A program made the position numbers and the translations under genes. A DNA stretch of 64,000 nucleotides, taken from positions 1 through 64,000 of the forward strand of contig NZ_VLKW01000011.1 in NCBI RefSeq assembly GCF_007830495.1. Direction: 5' to 3'. This document shows, one piece after another, positions 1 to 8,202 of the stretch. This DNA is from Pseudoduganella flava (lineage in GTDB: Bacteria > Pseudomonadota > Gammaproteobacteria > Burkholderiales > Burkholderiaceae_D). The notes beneath the pieces were generated by a model. That model saw only the letters and a list, made by a program, of their open reading frames with translations, made no database searches and had not been told where the DNA came from. How positions within the stretch are numbered: the stretch's first letter is position 1; every line of letters begins with the position of its first letter.

Positions 1-2
1 TA

Positions 3-368
3 GTAAGGGATGAAAACGGGAAGCGAATCGTCTTCTTGACGAACAACTTCCTATTGAAACCGGAGATGGTCGCAGCGCTCTACAAGCAACGCTGGCAGGT
101 GGAGCTCTTCTTCAAATGGATCAAACAACACCTGCGGATCAAGGCGTTTTTTGGTACCAGCGAGAACGCTGTAAAGACCCAGATTTGGATTGCCGTCTCA
201 ACGTATGTGCTCATCGCCATCGCAAAAAAACGCTTGCAACTGCCCCAAAGCCTGTACGAAATCCTACAGATTCTGAGCCTTACGATGTTCGAGACAACAC
301 CGCTAAATCAACTACTTACCCCTCCACAGGACACCGGAGGTGAGCAAACTCAGCTCACCCTCCTATGA
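3..368 (+). CDS. IS4-type transposase, C-terminal part (cut by window edge)
   Basis: The frame is open from the window edge to TGA at 366-368, so the N-terminal part with the first catalytic aspartates lies outside. The visible part contains YKQRWQVELFFKWIK, which fits the Y-(2)-R-(3)-E-(6)-K signature of the IS4 DDE family. The E is the third catalytic acid. A hydrophobic stretch (IWIAVSTYVLIAIAKK) and a short tail follow, as usual for the family. The DNA is clearly more AT-rich than its neighbours, which fits a mobile origin. No terminal inverted repeat of the element could be identified downstream. Whether the element is complete cannot be judged from this window. Confidence 0.85.
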   Translation, partial: VRDENGKRIVFLTNNFLLKPEMVAALYKQRWQVELFFKWIKQHLRIKAFFGTSENAVKTQIWIAVSTYVLIAIAKKRLQLPQSLYEILQILSLTMFETTPLNQLLTPPQDTGGEQTQLTLL

Positions 369-414
369 AAAACGTTGGGACACTACTGGGTCTGACCCCG
401 TTTTTAGGAAATTT

Positions 415-575
415 GTTGCCCAAATTCGGGGACTGTCCCTCGTTTTTGGAAATTGTGTGTCACACAGCCCGGCGGTTCGCGCTCGTTCGCTGATGATCGG
501 CTGAGTTGGCGGAGATGGCTGGCGGCGTGTGAATTTGTTGCCAAAAACGAGGGACAGTCCCCGAATTTTGGCAAC
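415..575. repeat. 35-bp inverted repeat pair, GGGACTGTCCC family
   Basis: The left arm is 415-449 and the right arm 541-575. They are reverse complements with one mismatch and are separated by about 90 bp. Each arm contains the core GGGACTGTCCC or its complement. The same core occurs twice near 26.3-26.5 kb, so this is a dispersed REP-like family. A GTCTGACCCC segment, seen again near 60.46 kb, lies just upstream at 390-399. The interval 369-599 contains no supported gene. Confidence 0.75.
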
Positions 576-599
576 GGTTTTTGTGGTGGCGGCGCCACA

Positions 600-2045
600 T
601 CAGGCGCGGGGGCGCAGGGTCATCGTCAACGGGGACGGGCCCATCACGAAGCCCATCACTTCGGCGGGTTCGGGGCGGCCGGTGGCGTGGACGGCGGTGA
701 TGTCGAAGCGCGACAGCAAGGTCGCCATCGCCACCTTGATCTCCAGCAGCGACAGGTAACGGCCCGGGCAGATGCGCGGGCCGGCGCCGAATGGCAGCGC
801 GGCTTGCCGGTCGGCGCGGTGCGCGCCTTGCGCGTCCGGCAGCCAGCGTTCCGGGTCGAAGGTGTCGGGCGACGGGAAGCAGCGCGCGTCGACGCTGTCG
901 TGCCGCATCACGCACCACAGCAGCGTACCCGGCGGCAGGCGCACGTCCAGCACCGTTGTCTCGCGCAGCGCCTCCAGCGGCAGGAATGGGGCGGGTGGCT
1001 TCAGCCGCATCGCTTCCAGCGCACACGCCTGGACGTAGTCGAGCGGTTCGGTCTGTTCGTACGTCAGCGCCGCCACGTCGGGCACGTGCCGGCGTACCTC
1101 GTCGGTGGCGCGCGCCAGCGCTGCCGGGTTCCGCCACAGCAGCCAGATCAGCCAGGCCAGCGCGCTCGATGTCGTGTCCTCGCCGGCCAGCAGCATCGTC
1201 GTGACGTTGCCGGCGACGGCCGCGTCGTCGACGCCGCTGTCCGGATGGTCGGCTGCCACCAGCATTGCCTGCAGCAGGTTGGCGGGCCGCTCGCGCAAGC
1301 CGGGATCGGCGGCCAGCGCGGCGCGGGCGCCGGCGATGAAGCCGTCCGTTGCGCTGCGCACCGCGAGCACGCTGCGTTCGAGCCGCCGGTCCGCCGGCAG
1401 TCTTACCCAGCGCCAGTACGGGAACGGCATCAGCGAGCGCCGCGCGACGCCCGCCAGCACCGTGTCGACGTGGCGGCCGATCGCGTCGTCGCCCGCCTCG
1501 ATCGTGTTGACGTCAGCGCCAAACGCGAGGCCGGCGATGACGTCCACCGCATAGCGTTTCAGGTCGCCCGTGAGATCGATCTCGTGGCCTTGCGCGGCCG
1601 CCTGCAGCCAGCCCGCTTCGAGCCGCCGCGCCACGTGCGCCAGCCGGCCGAAGTATGCCTTCACGGCGGCGGGCGAGAACGCGTGCATGACCATGCGGCG
1701 CTGGCGCTGCCACGCGTCGCCTTCGGCGAGGAACACGCCGGGATTGCCGCCCAGTTCATCGGATACCTCGGCCGTGACGGCCGGCCGGCGAAAGCCGTCG
1801 GGCCGGTCGCGCAGCACGGCGTTGATGGCCGCGCCGTCGGCGAGCACGACGACCTGTCGGCTGCCGATGCGCGCCCGGAACATCGTGCCGTAGCGGCGGC
1901 TCCAGTCTTCCATCGTCCGGTGGATCGTGCGCGGATGCAGCTGCAGTGCGTTGCCGATCAGCGGCAGGCCCGGCGGTGCCGGCAGGTCGGCGATGTCGCG
2001 GGCGGCGGGGTGGCCGGGCAAGGTCGTGCTCATCGTCTCGCTCAT
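600..2045 (-). CDS. cytochrome P450
   Basis: 481 residues, normal length for a soluble bacterial P450. All family landmarks are visible: the oxygen-binding I-helix motif AGEDTT, the K-helix ExxR in EAMR, the PERW region, and the haem-ligand loop FGAGPRICPGR with its cysteine. It should be a haem-thiolate monooxygenase that needs separate redox partners, none of which is next to it. The proline-rich LPAPPGLPLIGN start and the helix pattern resemble class-II-like bacterial P450s acting on lipophilic substrates. The substrate is unknown. The start at 2045 is preferred because GAGGAC lies just upstream; a longer frame to 2216 would translate the iterons. It is divergent from an AraC-type regulator that may control it. 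Confidence 0.93.
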   Translation of the reverse strand: MSETMSTTLPGHPAARDIADLPAPPGLPLIGNALQLHPRTIHRTMEDWSRRYGTMFRARIGSRQVVVLADGAAINAVLRDRPDGFRRPAVTAEVSDELGGNPGVFLAEGDAWQRQRRMVMHAFSPAAVKAYFGRLAHVARRLEAGWLQAAAQGHEIDLTGDLKRYAVDVIAGLAFGADVNTIEAGDDAIGRHVDTVLAGVARRSLMPFPYWRWVRLPADRRLERSVLAVRSATDGFIAGARAALAADPGLRERPANLLQAMLVAADHPDSGVDDAAVAGNVTTMLLAGEDTTSSALAWLIWLLWRNPAALARATDEVRRHVPDVAALTYEQTEPLDYVQACALEAMRLKPPAPFLPLEALRETTVLDVRLPPGTLLWCVMRHDSVDARCFPSPDTFDPERWLPDAQGAHRADRQAALPFGAGPRICPGRYLSLLEIKVAMATLLSRFDITAVHATGRPEPAEVMGFVMGPSPLTMTLRPRA

Positions 2046-2113
2046 CTTCTGGTCCTCATGCTGATGCTGTGATGCTCCCAGTGTGCCCCCGCGCGCCGCC
2101 GCGGTCTTGAACG

Positions 2114-2173
2114 TTTGCGACATGCGCGTCTGCGACATGCGCGTTTGCGACATGCGGGTCTGCGACATGCGTG
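2114..2173. repeat. four 15-bp direct repeats (iterons) in a divergent promoter region
   Basis: Four head-to-tail copies of TYTGCGACATGCGSG at 2114-2128, 2129-2143, 2144-2158 and 2159-2173, differing at only a few positions. They lie in the 159-bp space between the P450 and AraC-type genes. Period 15 is about one and a half helical turns. AraC-family regulators often bind direct repeats, so an operator role is possible but is inference. Read on the minus strand they would encode MSQTR repeats, but the P450 start sits downstream of them. Confidence 0.7.
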
Positions 2174-2204
2174 ACGGTCCGCGCCGCGCGCTACAATCGC
2201 GGGC

Positions 2205-3095
2205 ATGACGACCCATCCACCGGCCACGCTTGCCCGCCTCGTCGCCCCGCGCGTGGCGCTGGCATCCTGCGTGCGTGGCTACCTGCTGCGCAGCACGCTG
2301 GACGCGCCGCCGCTGACGGATGCCCAGCGCCTGAACCGCTTCCCGGCCACGCCATTCTGCGCCATCACGTGGATGATCGCGGGCAGCGGCCGCCTGGTCG
2401 AACCCGCCATCCCGGACGCCGTCGCCGGCCCCGGCGACGCGATCTTCTCAGGCCCGCGCACGCAGCCCTGCATCACCGGCAATCCCGGTCCGGTGCACAC
2501 GCTGACGGTGCTGTTCTTCGCCGACGCGCTGCACCGGCTGACCGGCATCGACATGGCCGCGCAGATCGACCGCATGACGATGCTGGACGACGTGCTCGAC
2601 GCCTCGTGGCAGGAGCTGTCCGCGCGCATCGTCGCGGCGCCGGACGACGACGCGCGCATCGTCGCGGCGCCGGACGACGACGCGCGCATCGGCGTGTTCG
2701 AGGAGTGGCTGGAGCCGCGCTGGCGTGCCGCGCGCGGCGACACGCATGGCGCGTGGGCGCCGGTGCGCGACTGGCTGCAGGCGTTGGCGGTACGTGCCGT
2801 CGCGGCCGGCGTGGGCCGCAGCGCGCGGATGACGGAGCGGCGCGTGCGCGCGTGGACCGGCCATCCGCTGCGCACGCTGCGCCGCCTGGCGCGGGTCGAG
2901 GAATCGCTGCTGGCCGCGCGCGACGACGAGCGTGAGGGAAGGGTATCGCTGTCGGACGTGGCGGCGCGCTCGGGCTACGCGGACCAGGCCCACCTGTCGC
3001 GCGAGGCCCGCGAGCTGATCGGCACGAGCCCGCGCGAACTGATCCGCCTGGCCCGCACCGACGAGAGCTACTGGCTGTACCGGATCTGGTCGTAG
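2205..3095 (+). CDS. AraC-family transcriptional regulator
   Basis: 296 residues. The C-terminal third holds the double helix-turn-helix of the AraC family, with the second HTH in ARSGYADQAHLSREARELIG followed by TSPRELIRLAR. The N-terminal half is a sensing or dimerisation domain without a recognisable ligand motif. A perfect 30-bp tandem duplication (2621-2650 and 2651-2680) repeats ARIVAAPDDD in the linker. No Shine-Dalgarno sequence precedes the ATG, but TACAAT at 2192-2197 ends seven bases before it, so the mRNA may be leaderless. It is divergent from the P450 gene, its most likely target along with itself. Confidence 0.88.
   Translation: MTTHPPATLARLVAPRVALASCVRGYLLRSTLDAPPLTDAQRLNRFPATPFCAITWMIAGSGRLVEPAIPDAVAGPGDAIFSGPRTQPCITGNPGPVHTLTVLFFADALHRLTGIDMAAQIDRMTMLDDVLDASWQELSARIVAAPDDDARIVAAPDDDARIGVFEEWLEPRWRAARGDTHGAWAPVRDWLQALAVRAVAAGVGRSARMTERRVRAWTGHPLRTLRRLARVEESLLAARDDEREGRVSLSDVAARSGYADQAHLSREARELIGTSPRELIRLARTDESYWLYRIWS
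2621..2690. repeat. perfect 30-bp in-frame tandem duplication inside the AraC-type gene
   Basis: Positions 2621-2650 and 2651-2680 are identical, and the first ten bases recur at 2681-2690. The copy number is therefore 2.33 and the frame is kept, adding ten residues between the sensing and DNA-binding domains. Perfect identity suggests a recent slippage event. Confidence 0.9.
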
Positions 3096-3151
3096 GGAAG
3101 CGCTGATTTATTCATGGCGGCGACCCACCAGCAATAAACCAGCGCTTCCCT
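3094..3151. terminator. bidirectional hairpin between convergent genes
   Basis: Arms AGGGAAGCGCTG (3094-3105) and CAGCGCTTCCCT (3140-3151) are perfect complements, and the pairing continues inward through ATTTATT/AATAAA. Both flanking genes have their stop codons within or at the edge of the arms. No strong T-tract follows, so it may act mainly as an mRNA 3'-end stabiliser for both transcripts. Confidence 0.65.
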
Positions 3152-3845
3152 AGGCTGCCGGCACCGGTACCGGCTTCGGCAGCACGCACGTCAGTACGCC
3201 GCCACCGTCCGGATGGGCCGCCAGGGTCAGCGTGCCGCCCAGCAGGTAGGCCCGTTCGCGCAGCAGGCGCAGGCCGTATTGCCGCGATGCTTGCGCCTCG
3301 GGCGCGGGGCCGCGGCCGTTGTCGCGCACGGTCAGCATGATCTCGTCTTCATTGTCATCGACGATGACGTCGACCTGCGTAGCCCCCGAGTGCGCCGTGA
3401 CGTTCGACAGCCCCTGTTCCAGCACGCGCAGCAGCACGACGGCGTGCTCGCGCGGGCAGACGGGTTCCTCGTCCGGCAGGCTGCAGCGCGCCGTGATCTG
3501 GTACTGCTGGCCGAACTGCGTGACGAGCTCCGAGAACGCCACCTTGATGCCGAGGAACTCGAGCTTGTCGTTCCACAGCTTGTGCTGCATCTGGCGGTTG
3601 TTCTCGATGATCGTGTGCAGCAGGTTCTTCATCTGCGTGGCGCGATCGCGCAGGGGCTGCTCGGGCGGCAGCTTCGCCGTCAAGAGGCCCAGGTGCATCG
3701 TCAGCGCCGTCAACGACGAGCCGAGGCTGTCGTGCAGCTGGCGCGCCAGGGCGCGGCGCTCGTTGTCCCAGCTGCCCGCCACGTGGCCCAACAGGTCGGC
3801 CAGGTCGGCGGCGCGCTCGGCGTCGTTCGGGATTTCGTCGGGCAT
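3150..3845 (-). CDS. small cytoplasmic sensor histidine kinase (HisKA_3/HATPase type)
   Basis: About 231 residues if translation starts at the Met of MPDEIPND; a start at 3890 would add 15 residues, and neither has a clear ribosome binding site. The phosphoacceptor segment ARQLHDSLGSSLTALTMH carries the His (about residue 38) and fits NarX/LytS-like HisKA_3 kinases. The C-terminal half has the ATPase G1 box DNGRGPAPEA and a final GLRLLRERAYLLGG segment. There is no transmembrane or sensory domain, so input must come from a partner or the short N-terminus. No LuxR/NarL-type response regulator is adjacent, so it appears to be an orphan. It is divergent from the hemerythrin gene. Confidence 0.85.
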   Translation of the reverse strand: MPDEIPNDAERAADLADLLGHVAGSWDNERRALARQLHDSLGSSLTALTMHLGLLTAKLPPEQPLRDRATQMKNLLHTIIENNRQMQHKLWNDKLEFLGIKVAFSELVTQFGQQYQITARCSLPDEEPVCPREHAVVLLRVLEQGLSNVTAHSGATQVDVIVDDNEDEIMLTVRDNGRGPAPEAQASRQYGLRLLRERAYLLGGTLTLAAHPDGGGVLTCVLPKPVPVPAA

Positions 3846-3999
3846 GATTGGTATAGGTATTGGCCTCACGGTAACACGCGGATGATACATGAGGTTTTAC
3901 GGAAATGTCGCACCAGCACGATCGTGTGCTGCCGCACAGTCAGCTCCAACTGAACGGCGCATCCTTGCGCCATACCGATCAACCGTACAAGGAGCAGCC

Positions 4000-4501
4000 A
4001 TGAGTACTACAGCCAAGCCACGCGATGCCGTCGCCCTGCTGAAGGCGGACCACGATGAAGTGAAAGCGATGTTCAAGGAGTACGAGGAATTGGGGGACCG
4101 GGCCTTTGTCGCGAAGCAGAAACTCGCCGAGAAAATCTGCCTGGAACTGACCAAGCACGCCATTGCCGAGGAGGAGATCTTCTACCCGGCCATGCGCGAA
4201 AAAGGCGACGATGCGGAGGACCTGGTGGACGAGGCCACCGTCGAGCACGCGTCGGCGAAAGACCTGATCGCGCAGATCCACAGCATGGACCCGCACGACG
4301 ACCTGTACGACGCGAAGGTGAAAGTGCTGGGCGAATACATCGACCACCACGTCAAGGAAGAAGAGAAGGAGATGTTCCCGAAGGCGAAGCAGTCGGGACT
4401 CGACCTGGTCGAGCTGGGCGAGCAGATCCAGGCCCGCAAGGACGAGATCGACGAGATTCCGCCGATGCCCGTCCCGGGCAAGGTGATGTATCCGAACCAG
4501 C

Positions 4502-4512
<11 letters not shown>
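4000..4512 (+). CDS. hemerythrin HHE cation-binding domain protein
   Basis: 170 residues. AAGGAG at 3989-3994 supports the ATG at 4000 over an upstream in-frame start at 3889. The protein has the HHE pattern: LLKADHDEVKAMFKEYEE, then KHAIAEEEIFYPAM, a second VEHASAKDLIAQI and HHVKEEEKEMFPKA. These His and Glu residues are expected to hold a diiron site in a four-helix bundle. Members of this stand-alone family are linked to oxygen or NO sensing and to stress tolerance. It is convergent with the REC-kinase-REC gene, and the two coding ends overlap by 11 bp. Confidence 0.92.
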
Positions 4513-6157
<1,645 letters not shown>

Positions 6158-6198
6158 GCTAGGTTGGCACGAAGAAGTTAAAAAGCGCTTTGCAATGA

Positions 6199-6214
6199 CT
6201 GTTTTAAAACAGTG
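6199..6214. promoter_or_regulatory. perfect 16-bp palindrome in a divergent promoter region
   Basis: ACTGTTTTAAAACAGT is a perfect palindrome between the divergently transcribed hybrid kinase gene and the small gene at 6394. It could be an operator shared by both. It resembles a LexA box but has CTGT-N6-ACAG instead of CTGT-N8-ACAG. Binding protein unknown. Confidence 0.5.
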
Positions 6215-6393
6215 CTGTCAGACAAACATCTAAACGATCATAGCAACAGCATATATCAAAGTCAAAAGTCCGCATGGCAACAGAGCGCGCCGGGGATTGT
6301 TTGACGGCGTGTTCGCTTACGCACATACAGTTCCGTTTTGTCATGCCATTCTGAAAGCATTGATGGTGCAAACACTAGGAAAGGATGACAACC

Positions 6394-6813
6394 ATGAATA
6401 TCGATACCGTCGTGGGAAAAGACTATTTGGGTAAATGTTTTCGTGAACTGGCCGATGCGCCGGTCAGCGCGCTGCGCGGTGTCGGTGACGAAGGCGCGCA
6501 GGCCCTGCAGCAGGCGTTCGGCGTGACCACGGTGCGCGAGCTGGCCAACCTGAACTTCATCAAGTGGGCGTCCGCCATCGCCACGCTGGCCGCGGAAGAG
6601 CAGATGCTGCCGCAAGAGAAGGCCAAGGAGGAATTGCTGGACGATGCCGTCGAGATGACGTTCCCGGCCAGCGACCCGATCTCCGTCGACGCCGGCATCA
6701 CGCGCATCGAAGTGGCGCCCGAGAAGGTGAACGCGCAAACGGATCACCAGCATGCGAACAAGGTCGAGGAATCGACCGAGACGGGCAAGGAAAAGGAAGC
6801 CGCTGCGCATTGA
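6394..6813 (+). CDS. small protein with helix-hairpin-helix-like segment and FPASDP motif
   Basis: 139 residues from ATG 6394. An ATG at 6385 is in frame but overlaps the ribosome binding site AAGGA (6381-6385), so the downstream start fits better. Residues about 25-65 (SALRGVGDEGAQALQQAFGV and what follows) look like a helix-hairpin-helix with a GVG turn. The middle contains EMTFPASDPISVDAG, a short motif recurrent in small stress-associated proteobacterial proteins. The C-terminus is charged and probably disordered. No catalytic site is visible. A strong terminator follows directly, so it is probably a single-gene transcript. Function not known. Confidence 0.75.
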   Translation: MNIDTVVGKDYLGKCFRELADAPVSALRGVGDEGAQALQQAFGVTTVRELANLNFIKWASAIATLAAEEQMLPQEKAKEELLDDAVEMTFPASDPISVDAGITRIEVAPEKVNAQTDHQHANKVEESTETGKEKEAAAH

Positions 6814-6833
6814 TGAGCCTGGAGTAAAGCCGC

Positions 6834-6864
6834 AAAAAAACCGGTGCTCGTCACCGGTTTTTTT
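6834..6864. terminator. bidirectional intrinsic terminator
   Basis: ACCGGTG and CACCGGT form a hairpin flanked by seven A on the left and seven T on the right, so it can terminate the small gene (plus strand) and the diguanylate cyclase gene (minus strand). Confidence 0.92.
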
Positions 6865-6892
6865 CATGGGGCGGGGTTGTCGGTATCGTGTT

Positions 6893-7894
6893 TTAAGCGG
6901 CGGAAGTGGCCACGCTCTTCAGTTGATGGGGAACGGCGGCGGCTGCCGCGGCGGCCGCGGCCGTGCTGGCCGGTGCCGCACACCAGCGGTTCTTGCCGGC
7001 GCGCTTCGCGTCATACAGCGCATTGTCGGCCGCATGGATCAGGTCGCCGACGGAACCGGCGTCGTCCGGGAACAGCGCGATGCCGATCGACGTGGACAGC
7101 CGCAAGGTCAGGCCATTGACCTGGTAGGGCTCGGACACCACCTCGATCAGCTTCGATGCCGGTTCGCGGGCGTCGTGCAGGCCGCCCACGTCGCCCAGCA
7201 CGATGACGAATTCGTCGCCGCCCACGCGCGCCACCGTGTCTTCCTTGCGCGACGAGCCGACCAGGCGCTGCGCGACGAGCTTCAGGATCTCGTCGCCATA
7301 GGCGTGGCCATGGGTATCGTTGATGCCCTTGAAACCGTCCAGGTCCAGGTACATCACGGCAGCCTTGCGCTGGTTGCGCAGCGCGTGCTGCACCGTCGTC
7401 TCGATCCGGTCTTCCAGCAGGCGGCGGTTCGGCAGGTTCGTCAGCGGGTCGTGCAGCGCCAGTTCCTGCTGGCGCTTGCTGTACTGGGCCAGCTCCTTGT
7501 ACAGCAGCCGTACTTCCAGCATATTGTGGATGCGCTTGTGCACCTCGAGCAGGTCGAACGGCTTGCTGATGAAGTCGCGCGCGCCCGCTTCCAGGGCGGC
7601 GATCTTGAACGATGGTTGCGCTGTCAGCGCCAGCACGGGCAAATAGCCGTCCTGTTCGATTTCCTTCAAGCCCTTCATGACCTGGAACCCGTTCAGGCCG
7701 GGCATCTGCAGGTCGAGCAGGATGAGATCGTAGTTGTGCTGCCGGTGCAGCGCACAGACCTGGTCGGGCAGCATCGTGGCCGTAACGTTCGTATATCCCG
7801 CTTCGCGCAGGATTTCGAGCATCAGGTCGACGTTGTCGGCACAATCGTCCACGACCAGAATCTTGGCGTTCAGGATCTCATCCGGGCTGGGCAT
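6893..7894 (-). CDS. response regulator diguanylate cyclase (REC-GGDEF)
   Basis: 333 residues. The receiver domain (about 10-125) has Asp61 in LLDLQMPGLNG and Lys111 in FISKPF. The GGDEF domain (about 145-305) has an intact active site GGDEF at 225-229 and an inhibitory site RKED at 216-219, five residues upstream as in product-inhibited cyclases. It should make cyclic di-GMP when phosphorylated, probably by one of the neighbouring kinases. The C-terminus is an alanine-rich tail of unknown role. The long upstream region (7895-8202) holds its probable promoter and an inverted repeat. Confidence 0.94.
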   Translation of the reverse strand: MPSPDEILNAKILVVDDCADNVDLMLEILREAGYTNVTATMLPDQVCALHRQHNYDLILLDLQMPGLNGFQVMKGLKEIEQDGYLPVLALTAQPSFKIAALEAGARDFISKPFDLLEVHKRIHNMLEVRLLYKELAQYSKRQQELALHDPLTNLPNRRLLEDRIETTVQHALRNQRKAAVMYLDLDGFKGINDTHGHAYGDEILKLVAQRLVGSSRKEDTVARVGGDEFVIVLGDVGGLHDAREPASKLIEVVSEPYQVNGLTLRLSTSIGIALFPDDAGSVGDLIHAADNALYDAKRAGKNRWCAAPASTAAAAAAAAAVPHQLKSVATSAA

Positions 7895-8202
7895 AGTTGT
7901 CTCGCAATACGAGCCCCGGCGAAGTCAGGGCCGGAGCGGAACACAAAGTGTAGCGCCGAAGAATTTGCTGCGGCGCACGTATTAGAAAATTCTTATCCTG
8001 AGGAAGAATTTTCAGACCATGGAGTGTATCAAACCGCGAACAAGTTTCTTGTAGGACATTGCCGCGTCTTGCGGTAGGACACTCCTCGAATTATAAATTA
8101 CTTAATATGCAGGTAGTGTTTTCTTTGGGCAAACGTGCGCGCGGCGCACGATAAGGCCGCCGGGATATGCGAAAAACTTATATCCCCAGGTGCCCAGAAT
8201 GC
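7895..8202. promoter_or_regulatory. 308-bp intergenic region with promoter-like and repeated elements
   Basis: No gene is supported here. On the minus strand a perfect TATAAT (8095-8090) could be the -10 of the diguanylate cyclase gene, giving a leader of nearly 190 nt; the matching -35 is weak. Inside that leader is a perfect inverted repeat GAAAATTCTT/AAGAATTTTC (7985-7994 and 8004-8013). Two copies of a CTTG...GTAGGACA element lie at 8048-8059 and 8068-8082. The AT-rich composition contrasts with the neighbourhood. An operator or riboregulator role is inference only. Confidence 0.45.

Noticed and set aside
1..600. Complete insertion sequence
   Set aside because: Only the transposase end is in the window, and the inverted repeat at 415-575 belongs to a dispersed family found without transposase elsewhere.
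453..2072. 539-codon plus-strand frame opposite the P450 gene
   Set aside because: Shadow frame; the minus strand has all P450 motifs in order.
6199..6214. LexA (SOS) box
   Set aside because: The half-sites CTGT/ACAG are six bases apart, not eight.
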